Of a stretch of DNA of 34,150 nt, positions 26,729 to 33,802 are shown piece after piece. This DNA comes from Planctomycetota bacterium (lineage in GTDB: Bacteria; Planctomycetota; Planctomycetia; Pirellulales; Pirellulaceae). The notes beneath the pieces were generated by a model that worked only from the letters and a program-made list of their open reading frames with translations, made no database searches and had not been told where the DNA came from. A program made the translations under genes and the position numbers. Each line of letters opens with the position of its first letter. Position 1 is the stretch's first letter. The stretch spans positions 1-34,150 of the forward strand of contig JAJDEH010000113.1 of NCBI GenBank assembly GCA_029259935.1. Direction: 5' to 3'.

Positions 26729-27529
26729 ATGTGGTTTGACTACAATGCCATCGGCGCGTATTTGCTGACGCTATGCTTAGCGGCAGTTTTCTTTATGGGG
26801 ATTCTGCTGTACAAGCAGCGGACCGCCAACACCATCGCCGGTTGGTTCGCTGGAGGCGTGGTCGGCATTCTGCTGGGAGCAAGTGGTGCCGCGGCGGCGG
26901 TGTTTCTGCTGGGCTATGAACTGCAGCCAGTCATCGACACGGTTGTCTTTGACGGCGCCGAAGGGGTCGAAGGCCAAGGCGGTGGTGGACCTGGAGGCGC
27001 GGGTGGCGGGCGTGGAGGACCTGCCGGCGGCGGCTTCGAGGGCGGCGACTTTGGAGGTGGTGGTGGTCGAGGCGGTGGAGCCGGCGGCGGCGGCCGAGGT
27101 GCCCGAGGAGGTGGTGGGAATTTCGATCCGGTGGCCATCTTTGAACGGCAGGACGAGGATGGAGATGGCTTTCTAAAAGACGACGAAATCTCGGAGTGGA
27201 TGCGTGACGGTCTAGAAGAGACCGACACCGACGGCGACGGGACGATATCACTCGCGGAGTTCCAGGAACACATTCAAAGTCGGCGCGCTCGATTCGGCGG
27301 AGGACGAGGCGGCCCCGGAGGAGGCGGTGGGCAACGAGGCGGCGGGCAACGAGGTGGCGGCGAGGGGCAACGAGGCGGCGGTGCCCGGCCCAACTCAAAT
27401 CGACCCGCGCGTCCCCAAATGGAAGACGACCAACAAAGCGGGAAAGATCAGGATGCCAGCCAGCAATCCGAAGAACAGAAGATTGGCAAAGCTGAACAGA
27501 AAAAAGTACAGCCCGGAGATTCAGACTGA
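26729..27529 (+). CDS. Membrane-anchored Gly-rich EF-hand protein
   Basis: Encodes 266 residues. ATG 26729 has AAGGGAA about eight bases upstream. Two hydrophobic helices lie at about residues 8-28 and 37-64. A Gly/Arg-rich stretch (about 80-131) precedes a pair of EF-hands: DEDGDGFLKDDE (about 142-153) and DTDGDGTISLAE (about 170-181). Both have Asp at positions 1, 3 and 5, Gly at 6 and Glu at 12, so calcium binding is likely. A second Gly-rich stretch with GGGQRGGGQRGGG repeats follows, then a charged tail rich in Gln, Glu and Lys. The EF-hand part would be outside the cytoplasmic membrane if the helices form a hairpin or signal anchor, but the topology is not certain. It is the only plus-strand gene inside the export set. 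Function unknown. Confidence 0.75.
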   Translation: MWFDYNAIGAYLLTLCLAAVFFMGILLYKQRTANTIAGWFAGGVVGILLGASGAAAAVFLLGYELQPVIDTVVFDGAEGVEGQGGGGPGGAGGGRGGPAGGGFEGGDFGGGGGRGGGAGGGGRGARGGGGNFDPVAIFERQDEDGDGFLKDDEISEWMRDGLEETDTDGDGTISLAEFQEHIQSRRARFGGGRGGPGGGGGQRGGGQRGGGEGQRGGGARPNSNRPARPQMEDDQQSGKDQDASQQSEEQKIGKAEQKKVQPGDSD

Positions 27530-27607
27530 CCCAGATTGCGGTGAAAATAGGGGCGTTTTTCGATCCGGGAGTGCTTACGGGTGGCGCCGTGGCGTTCGTC
27601 GGCCGCT

Positions 27608-27877
27608 TCACTTCGCCGACGCCGGGCGCATCGTGACGAATGCCGCGATGACCATGATCGTGGCCATGCCGAACAGTCCGCTAATCAACAGCTTTCGCCG
27701 CAGCAGACGGCGTTCCAACTGCTGCTCCAGAACGTCGCGATATTCTTCGTCGCCTTCCACTCGGGCCCGATGCAGTTCGACTCCCGCCTGGGGGCGTTCT
27801 TTCGCCAGGAGGGCAAATCCCGCGATGAGCATTGCCAACGACAGCAGCAGGCAGAGAGGTGGAACGAATTTGTGCAT
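27608..27877 (-). CDS. Small two-helix membrane protein
   Basis: Encodes 89 residues. Helix one is LCLLLSLAMLIAGFALLA (about residues 8-25). A charged amphipathic segment, EEYRDVLEQQLERRLLRRK, follows. Helix two is LLISGLFGMATIMVIAAFV (about 63-81). It starts 13 bases after the stop of the permease gene, so it is likely translated from the same transcript. No clear ribosome binding site is seen. I do not recognise a family. It could be an accessory subunit of the exporter. The coding call rests on spacing, orientation and the regular helix-loop-helix layout. Confidence 0.6.
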   Translation of the reverse strand: MHKFVPPLCLLLSLAMLIAGFALLAKERPQAGVELHRARVEGDEEYRDVLEQQLERRLLRRKLLISGLFGMATIMVIAAFVTMRPASAK

Positions 27878-27890
27878 CGGCGACCGGTGA

Positions 27891-29171
27891 CTATTCGTGA
27901 CGGAGCGCTTCGATGGGGTCCATCAGCGCCGCCCGCCTCGCGGGATAAACGCCAAACACGATGCCGATGCCGACGGAAATTAGAAATGTCACCGGCAGCG
28001 GCCACCACAGAAGATGGGAATCGACTTTGGACCAGTAGGTCACGATGTAGGGAGCGACTACTCCGAGTAACATCCCCAGCAACCCACCGGTTGAAGACAA
28101 GACCACCGACTCGACCAAAAACTGAATCGTGATATCGATCCGCTTCGCGCCCAGCGCCCGGCGAATGCCGATTTCGCGCGTCCGCTCGGTCACCGTTGCC
28201 AGCATGATGTTCATGATGCCGATGCCGCCCACCAGCAAGGAGATCCCGGCGATCGAACTGAGTACCAGGTTCCAAGTTCGTTTTTCGTCTTCGGCTTGGC
28301 GGAGCAACTCGAGCGGCACCTGCACTTCGATGTCCGCGAACTTGGGATGACTTGATTCCAGCAGTTTTCGGGCCATCGCGGCTGTTTGACTGACGAAATT
28401 CTCGTCGGACACCGTGAGCGTGATCTCACTTAGCTGGTTTTTTTCTAACTGACGGCTACTGGCCATGATCTTCAGTTCGCCGAATCGGTGGCGGGCCGCG
28501 CTGAGCGGAATGTAAATATCCTTGTTGAAATCCTGATTGCCGACCGCGCCGGCGACGGCGCTGCCGCTTGACTGCGGCTCGAGTATGCCGACGATTCGAA
28601 AGACCACCGAGCCCAATCGAACCGGCTTTCCCAATGGATCTTCAAAGCTAAACAGCTTTTCCGCCGCGCCCGCGCTGAGTACGGCCACGGTGGCGGTTCT
28701 TTCCAGATCCGTATCGGAAAGGAACCGACCCCGCCGCACGAGCAGATTCTTGACCTTGATGAAGTCGGGCGTAGTGCCAAGAATCCGCGCGTTGGAATAT
28801 CCGCGATGTTGTGCTTGCGCGCGCTTGCGGAGCAACGAGATGGGCAGAATGCCTTCGATGGTGGGCAGGGTGGCGGTCAAGCGATCGAGATCCTTGTAAC
28901 GCAGCCCGTAGTCAATCACATTGCTGCTGGAATCATCGTTGGAATCCTCTTCGTCGGAGTTCTCATTGTTCGGCTTGACGCTGCGGATGATAACGTTGGA
29001 AGCTCCCAATTGACGAATTCGCTCAAGCGCCTCGCGTTTGGAACCTTCGCCGATGGCCAGCATGGCAATCACCGACCCGACCCCTAGAATCACACCCAGC
29101 ATCGTCAGCAAACTGCGCAGCTTGTGCAGCAATAAGTTCTTAATGCCAAGTTGAAAGGTCTTCAGCAACAT
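27891..29171 (-). CDS. MacB/FtsX-type ABC transporter permease
   Basis: Encodes 426 residues with the MacB layout: a first membrane helix (LLTMLGVILGVGSVIAMLAIG, about residues 20-41), a periplasmic MacB_PCD domain with G-A-S-N-V-I-I-R and LVRRGRFLSDTD, and three C-terminal helices of the FtsX type. The FtsX part has VGGIGIMNIMLATVTERTRE followed by IGIRRALGAK and ends in FGVYPARRAALMDPIEALRHE, the standard family end. The ATP-binding domain of MacB is absent, as in half-size permeases that rely on a separate LolD-like ATPase. An acidic Asn/Asp/Ser insertion (about 68-86) is not usual. It lies 88 bases after the adaptor gene and 13 before the small membrane protein. The cargo is unknown. Confidence 0.9.
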   Translation of the reverse strand: MLLKTFQLGIKNLLLHKLRSLLTMLGVILGVGSVIAMLAIGEGSKREALERIRQLGASNVIIRSVKPNNENSDEEDSNDDSSSNVIDYGLRYKDLDRLTATLPTIEGILPISLLRKRAQAQHRGYSNARILGTTPDFIKVKNLLVRRGRFLSDTDLERTATVAVLSAGAAEKLFSFEDPLGKPVRLGSVVFRIVGILEPQSSGSAVAGAVGNQDFNKDIYIPLSAARHRFGELKIMASSRQLEKNQLSEITLTVSDENFVSQTAAMARKLLESSHPKFADIEVQVPLELLRQAEDEKRTWNLVLSSIAGISLLVGGIGIMNIMLATVTERTREIGIRRALGAKRIDITIQFLVESVVLSSTGGLLGMLLGVVAPYIVTYWSKVDSHLLWWPLPVTFLISVGIGIVFGVYPARRAALMDPIEALRHE

Positions 29172-29259
29172 GAGTGACAGCCGTTTACGTCTGCTTGGTC
29201 TTCAAACGTAGGATGTCGATCAAGCGTCCACGAATTGTAGGGACGCCGACAGACAAAGC

Positions 29260-31236
29260 CTAGCCATCCTTGCTGTTTGCGGGACGGTTTTCGCTTTTCG
29301 AATCCGTCTTGTGGGTGCCCGCTTTTTGAGAACCAGGAGTCTGTGCGCCTTGTTTTTGAGAACCAGATTTTTGAGTACTAGGTCGTTGACCGCCGGGTCG
29401 TTGTGAACCAGATCGTTGAGAACCAGATCGTTGACCGCCGGGTCGTTGAGTACCGGATCGTTGAGTACCGGGTTTATTGAATCCACGTCTTTGCGAATCG
29501 CCAGCCTGTTTGGGGCCCTGTTGTTTGTTGGATCCCGCCGTAGCTGACTCCGTAGCTGACTCGGTAGCTGACTCCGTAGCTGACTTCACTTCATTGCCAT
29601 ATTCCACCGACTCGTCCAAGTCGTCTTCTGGATTGATTTCCTTTGCGCCTTTTTGATCCTCGTTGACCAGTGACATTGGATTCAGCACAACACGATCGCC
29701 CTCTTCCAAACCTTCGCGAATCTCCACGAACTTGTCGTTCGTTTTGCCCAACGTCACTTGGCGAAGTTCAACCCGGCTGCTGGCTTCAACGTAGCACCAA
29801 CTGTCGCCAGACACCTGCACGATCGCCTGAACGGGCACCGTGAGTACGTCCTTGAGTCGTTCGACATGGATCTCCACCACGGCCGACATTCCAGGGCGTA
29901 ACCTGTCGACCTCTTCATCGATCGTCACGATCGTGGTGTATTCCTTCACATCAGGACTGTGCCACTCACCGGGATCCGCCAGCACCGCGACCGACTTGAC
30001 CGTGCCCTTATACTTGCGGTCATCAAAGGCTTCGACCGTAATCGTGGCGGGCAGGCCCTTTCGTATCGAATCGAGGACGGATTCGTGAACGCTGGTCTTC
30101 ACTTCCATCACGCTCAGGTCCGGCAGGGTAATAATCCGTTGCCGCTCACGCACGGTCTTACCCTCGCCGACGTACGAGCTGCTCCCCCCGCGACTACGTT
30201 CGATTGCATACGTCGCCATTCCGTCATGCGGAGCGTAGATTTGGCATTTCTCTAACTGAGCCTTGTACTTGCCTAGTTTTTCTTCTTCTTTCACCAGCGC
30301 CCGATCGGCCCCGTTCTTGGCCGCTTCGGCCTGCGCCAACAGTGCTTCATTGTCGCGTTCGACTTGCACCAGAGATCGCTTCGCGCTGGCAACTTTGCCT
30401 TCCAATTCCATTTTGGTTTTTCGATAGGTGTAATCGACCAATTCCTTGCGCGTGGCCAGCGATTTGGCCAAAGCCCGATCGGCGGCCAACGCGTTGAGTC
30501 GCGCCTGCTCAAGATCGCCCTTGCTGCGATAGCCGAGCTTCTTGAGCATTTCGATGCCCTTCAAATCGGTGGCCTGGATCAGGCGTTTTGCCTCCGCCTC
30601 TTGAATGGCAAGGTCAACATCCTGCAAGTCGATCTGAAAGGTTCCGCCTTCACCGTCCTCGTATTGTTTCAATGCCAATTCGTCGAGCGCCACTTTCAGT
30701 TTCGCTTCGGCGAACATGGTTTCGTTTTGTGTCTTTTGATTTTCAAACTTGACGTTCGCATGAATTTGCTTGGACCGAGCATCCTCGGTGGCCAGCACTT
30801 GTCCGTCCAAGCGGTCTTTGATCAATGCCGAGTCAAGTTCGACCAGCAGATCGCCTTCCGTGACAAATTCGCCGTTGGGCACGATACTCAAAATTTGCGT
30901 GCCTTCCCGATCATGTCCCACATTCTCGACTTCGCAGCGCAGATCGGTGGTCGTTTGGCTCTGCAAGTTTCCGCTTTGAGTCACCTGGATCGGCAAATCA
31001 GATCGCTTCACGGTGTAAAAGACGAGCGCGTGTTCCGATTGGCTCATCAGTTCGCCGACCGCGCCCATCGCCAGAAAACCTCCTCCAACGACCACCACGA
31101 TGGCCAGCACGGCAATGGCGACGACCTTTCCCGAAAGGAAGCGGCTGCGCGACGTGGTGTCCGGAGCGAGCGGTTCGATGTTGACGCCGTCCGGCGCAAA
31201 TTCGTTATCTGTACGTTCCTGACTTATCGCCGACAT
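29260..31236 (-). CDS. HlyD/MacA-type membrane fusion protein
   Basis: Encodes 658 residues from ATG 31236; upstream in-frame starts lack a ribosome binding site. A membrane helix (about residues 38-58) is followed by a first lipoyl-like half (IVPNGEFVTEGDLLVELDSA), a long coiled coil (about 150-330), the second half (KCQIYAPHDGMATY) and a beta-barrel region with LPDLSVMEVKTSVHESVLDSIRKGLPATI and RPGMSAVVEIHVERLKDVLTVPVQAI. This is the MacA/HlyD order and should bridge the permease and the TolC-like channel. The C-terminal 120 residues are not part of the family: SATE repeats (about 551-566), then five-residue repeats of the G-x-Q-R-(S/P) type (about 584-643). These are hydrophilic, basic and probably disordered. 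Confidence 0.9.
   Translation of the reverse strand: MSAISQERTDNEFAPDGVNIEPLAPDTTSRSRFLSGKVVAIAVLAIVVVVGGGFLAMGAVGELMSQSEHALVFYTVKRSDLPIQVTQSGNLQSQTTTDLRCEVENVGHDREGTQILSIVPNGEFVTEGDLLVELDSALIKDRLDGQVLATEDARSKQIHANVKFENQKTQNETMFAEAKLKVALDELALKQYEDGEGGTFQIDLQDVDLAIQEAEAKRLIQATDLKGIEMLKKLGYRSKGDLEQARLNALAADRALAKSLATRKELVDYTYRKTKMELEGKVASAKRSLVQVERDNEALLAQAEAAKNGADRALVKEEEKLGKYKAQLEKCQIYAPHDGMATYAIERSRGGSSSYVGEGKTVRERQRIITLPDLSVMEVKTSVHESVLDSIRKGLPATITVEAFDDRKYKGTVKSVAVLADPGEWHSPDVKEYTTIVTIDEEVDRLRPGMSAVVEIHVERLKDVLTVPVQAIVQVSGDSWCYVEASSRVELRQVTLGKTNDKFVEIREGLEEGDRVVLNPMSLVNEDQKGAKEINPEDDLDESVEYGNEVKSATESATESATESATAGSNKQQGPKQAGDSQRRGFNKPGTQRSGTQRPGGQRSGSQRSGSQRPGGQRPSTQKSGSQKQGAQTPGSQKAGTHKTDSKSENRPANSKDG
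29306..29485. repeat. 15-bp tandem repeat coding for the adaptor tail
   Basis: About twelve 15-base units run in register. Units such as GATCGTTGAGAACCA (29411-29425), GATCGTTGACCGCCG (29426-29440) and GGTCGTTGAGTACCG (29441-29455) differ at few positions. Read on the minus strand they give five-residue units like GSQRS, GSQRP and GGQRP at the end of the HlyD/MacA-type protein. The length is a multiple of three, so copy-number changes would keep frame. Confidence 0.85.
29539..29586. repeat. 12-bp tandem repeat in the adaptor gene
   Basis: Four 12-base units of CGTAGCTGACTC, with one or two changes, occupy 29539-29586. On the minus strand they encode the tetrapeptide ATES repeated (SATESATESATE). 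It lies about 50 bases from the 15-bp repeat in the same gene. Confidence 0.85.
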
Positions 31237-31329
31237 GGCCACTTGCCTGAGGTGTGTGGGAATGGAAAGTGTGGGGAAGGAATGCACCTCCATCTTAACA
31301 CAGTTGCGCAAAGATTGGCACTCCAACCC

Positions 31330-31366
31330 CACTCGCCTAGGCCCCGTCGCGGGAGTCAGGCGAGTG
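31330..31366. repeat. Inverted repeat in the leader of the adaptor gene
   Basis: CACTCGCCT (31330-31338) and AGGCGAGTG (31358-31366) form a perfect 9-bp stem; the loop holds a smaller stem CCCG-TCG-CGGG. A second stem, GGAGTC with GACTCC (31352-31372), overlaps it and cannot form at the same time. The element lies about 95-135 bases before ATG 31236 of the minus-strand adaptor gene. Confidence 0.55.
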
Positions 31367-31510
31367 GACTCCGCGTTCTTATCTAACGCACTAAACGCAA
31401 AGCCTCGGAAAATTACACACCATCTTCGACATTTCCTCTAAAATACAAGCAGTACCCGCGAATTGTTAAGCTCGGTTACTCATTTCCCCGTTCACCAACA
31501 GAGTTACGAC

Positions 31511-31969
31511 GTGGTTAATCACAACGAAGACTTTTATCAGGTCATGCGTTCGCGCATCCGCAATTGGTTGACGACCAAGGGAAAAGGTTACAAATATGCG
31601 GATTATTTGTTGTTCGGTCCCGACTTGTTTCACCTGCTCTCGCGGCTGATTTTGGACGAGCGAATCGATGTAGCTCACAAAGTGAAACTGGCGGCGGCCA
31701 TCGCTTATTTCGTTTCGCCCATCGATTTGGTGCCCGAAGCCATTCTAGGTCCGGCCGGTTACATCGACGACATCGCGCTGGCGGCCTATGTATTGAATAC
31801 CCTCATCAACGCCGGCCAAGGCGAGGTGGCCCAAGAACTTTGGGCGGGCGACGACGAATTGATAACCGTCGTGCAACGAATTCTGGACGTCGCCGATTCA
31901 GCAATCGGATCGGGGGTTTGGGTGAAACTGCGCAGCGTGGCGGACAAGGGCTGGGCTCCGCGCGACTAG
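31511..31969 (+). CDS. DUF1232 (YkvA-like) protein
   Basis: Encodes about 152 residues from GTG 31511; TTG 31463 and ATG 31544 are other in-frame starts and none has a strong ribosome binding site. The core is DLFHLLSRLILDERIDVAHKVKLAAAIAYF, then VSPIDLVPEAILGPAGYIDD and IALAAYVLN. The A-I-A-Y-F-x-S-P-I-D-L-V-P-E stretch is the hallmark of DUF1232: short helices around a membrane-associated core with a conserved P-I-D-x-x-P motif. The family has no proven biochemical role and is often linked to stress or membrane settings. It is divergent from the adaptor gene and ends 57 bases before a MITE-like element. Confidence 0.85.
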   Translation: MVNHNEDFYQVMRSRIRNWLTTKGKGYKYADYLLFGPDLFHLLSRLILDERIDVAHKVKLAAAIAYFVSPIDLVPEAILGPAGYIDDIALAAYVLNTLINAGQGEVAQELWAGDDELITVVQRILDVADSAIGSGVWVKLRSVADKGWAPRD

Positions 31970-32026
31970 ACAATGTGCCGTTGGAGTACACCCTTTCGGT
32001 GGAAACAAAAGGCGTTAACCAGCGAA

Positions 32027-32155
32027 CAGCCTGTTGAAAAAGTCGAACCTAGAGAGGGTGGCTGGGGTTGAGCGTAGCGAACCCCCAGTAAATCGCGTTC
32101 TGGGGGCTCACTTTCGTTCGACCCCAGCCACCCAACTCCGTTTTTCAACAGGCTG
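32027..32155. mobile_element. MITE-like 129-bp palindromic element
   Basis: Perfect 15-bp terminal inverted repeats: CAGCCTGTTGAAAAA (32027-32041) and its reverse complement (32141-32155). A second perfect pair of 13 bases, GGGTGGCTGGGGT (32056-32068 with 32121-32133), and a third of 7, CCCCCAG (32082-32088 with 32100-32106), leave a loop of 11 bases. There is no open frame for a transposase and no clear target-site duplication. It lies between the convergent ends of the DUF1232 and beta-helix genes and might act as a terminator for both. Confidence 0.6.
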
Positions 32156-32180
32156 CTAGAGCCCGCACTTCAATGCTCCT

Positions 32181-33635
32181 TCAATTCTCCGCGACCGCAT
32201 CAGCGGCAATGTCGGTGCTTCCGCCGAATGCGTTGCCGACGAGTTGAATTTTTTTGTTGTCGTGGCCGATCGAAATGTCCGCCGCCCCAGCCGCCGTCCG
32301 CGTTACGCGGCAGTTGGCAATGGTCGTGTCGGACGTGCCGCGCAACACGATTCCGGAACCACAGTCGCTCAAGTTCAACGCGCTGATGGTGAATCCGTTA
32401 CAGCGATTCAAGATCAACGCACCCGCACCGGTCGTGAACTTGTGCAGCGTCGAATTGGCCACAATGCAGTCGGCGCAATCGTCGAATAGGATCGTGCCTG
32501 GCCGCACGAATTGGCGTGGATTGAACGTGTTACTCGACACCACGACGCGCTGCGAATGGCGCACGCGTAGATTAACTGGCTTGGGAGCGAAGAAGTTATT
32601 CGCGCTGATCGCCACGTCGTGAGCGTGGTTAATGTCGACGTTGGTCGACGTATCGCTGAGTACGTTTCCCGAAATCGTCACCGAGTCGATGGGATAGATT
32701 TCCTTTCCCGCTAGCCGAATGTTGGCCCCACCCGGCGCAACCGTCTTATCGGCCGATCCGCCGTAATTGGCCGAATGTTGAATCGTACAACCGGTAATTG
32801 AAATCTCGGCCACCGATTTCGATCGCGTAGCGGGCGAACCGGACACGTCGATTAGAATGTTGGCAGTTTTGGTCGGCGTCTCGTCGGCCGGCATGTTGCC
32901 TTCGATGTCGCATCCAGACACTTGCAGGTTGCGCACGTTGCCGTCGCGCACCACGATACCGCCCTGGCGGTTATAAGAAATGTGCGAATTGGCCACGTTG
33001 ATCTGATGCAAGTTCACGTCATCCAAGTAAACGCCGACGCCCGAGTTTTCATAAAGATGGCAATCCGAAACCAGAACGTTGCGGTTTCGCTTGACCAAAT
33101 GAATGCCGTGCCGGCACCATCGCACGGACACGCGGCTAACAATCGGACCGACGGTTTGCACAAGCTCGATCCCGTCGGCTTCCGCGTGGTTGCCGAGAAT
33201 CTCAATCCCGGAGACAATCGGCATCCGTTCGTTCCAAGTAGCCGGCTTGAATGATTTTGGCGAAGCGGTTCCTTCATGCGAACCAACGAAACGCAGCGCC
33301 GGCCCCGGTCCATCCATTACAATCGTGACACCTCCAGTCGCCTTCACGCAAACGGCCATGTGCTTGGCCAGGTCGAAGACCAAAGGCTTCGTGATCCGCA
33401 GAATCTCTTGATCACCCAGCACTAGATTACCTTCGTTGGCGTCGATCTGCCGCTGCAATTCGCCCGTCGAATCGGGCAATGATTTGAGATGTGGAATTTG
33501 GTCCAGCGTACCGGCGGCTCGCACGTTGGACAGCAAGGACGGAAGCATGGCAATCACGATGCACAAAGTCATGCAGCGGGATGTCATGCTACGGAAAGGT
33601 ACGGAGGGGGATTTCATGCTGCGGAAAATGCTCAT
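32181..33635 (-). CDS. Secreted right-handed beta-helix protein
   Basis: Encodes 484 residues from ATG 33635; ATG 33617 is an in-frame alternative and neither has a clear ribosome binding site. A signal peptide is visible (MTLCIVIAMLPSLLS, cleavage near VRA-A). From about residue 85 it has regular turns of about 22 residues: GIELVQTVGPIVSRVSVRWCRHGIHLVKR, then NVLVSDCHLYENSGVGVYLDD and ISYNRQGGIVVRDGNVRNLQVSGCDIEGN. They repeat the pattern of a buried I/V strand, Gly-Ile-x-(V/L) and an Asn turn. This is the parallel beta-helix of PbH1/NosD and pectate-lyase-like proteins. No recognisable catalytic motif is seen, so enzyme or adhesin cannot be told apart. The start region has three copies of a related 14-base unit. 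Confidence 0.82.
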   Translation of the reverse strand: MSIFRSMKSPSVPFRSMTSRCMTLCIVIAMLPSLLSNVRAAGTLDQIPHLKSLPDSTGELQRQIDANEGNLVLGDQEILRITKPLVFDLAKHMAVCVKATGGVTIVMDGPGPALRFVGSHEGTASPKSFKPATWNERMPIVSGIEILGNHAEADGIELVQTVGPIVSRVSVRWCRHGIHLVKRNRNVLVSDCHLYENSGVGVYLDDVNLHQINVANSHISYNRQGGIVVRDGNVRNLQVSGCDIEGNMPADETPTKTANILIDVSGSPATRSKSVAEISITGCTIQHSANYGGSADKTVAPGGANIRLAGKEIYPIDSVTISGNVLSDTSTNVDINHAHDVAISANNFFAPKPVNLRVRHSQRVVVSSNTFNPRQFVRPGTILFDDCADCIVANSTLHKFTTGAGALILNRCNGFTISALNLSDCGSGIVLRGTSDTTIANCRVTRTAAGAADISIGHDNKKIQLVGNAFGGSTDIAADAVAEN

Positions 33636-33802
33636 GTGCTGCAGTCCGAATTTCAGGAGGGGAATCGTCGTTTGGCATAGGCGTGCAAGAAATTCATTCT
33701 AATACGCGGCATCGGTCGAATCATCCGTCATGTGCCGCCGAGACCGCTGGCCGAATTTGGAATTCGTCACACCTGGACTGGTCAGGAGAAGGGCTTGGAT
33801 TG

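Noticed and set aside
26931..27611. 226-residue open frame opposite the EF-hand gene
   Set aside because: It is Arg/His-rich because it is antisense to a Gly-rich, GC-rich gene; there is no domain or ribosome binding site.
29306..29485. CRISPR-like array
   Set aside because: The units are 15 bases with no spacers and lie inside a coding frame; no cas genes are present.
29220..29486. Open frame with VLNDP repeats in the adaptor tail
   Set aside because: It is the same 15-bp array read in another frame on the same strand; the adaptor frame is supported by its conserved domains.
31416..31444. Promoter for the DUF1232 gene with TAAAAT at 31439
   Set aside because: No -35 box is found at a proper distance, so the evidence is a single weak motif.
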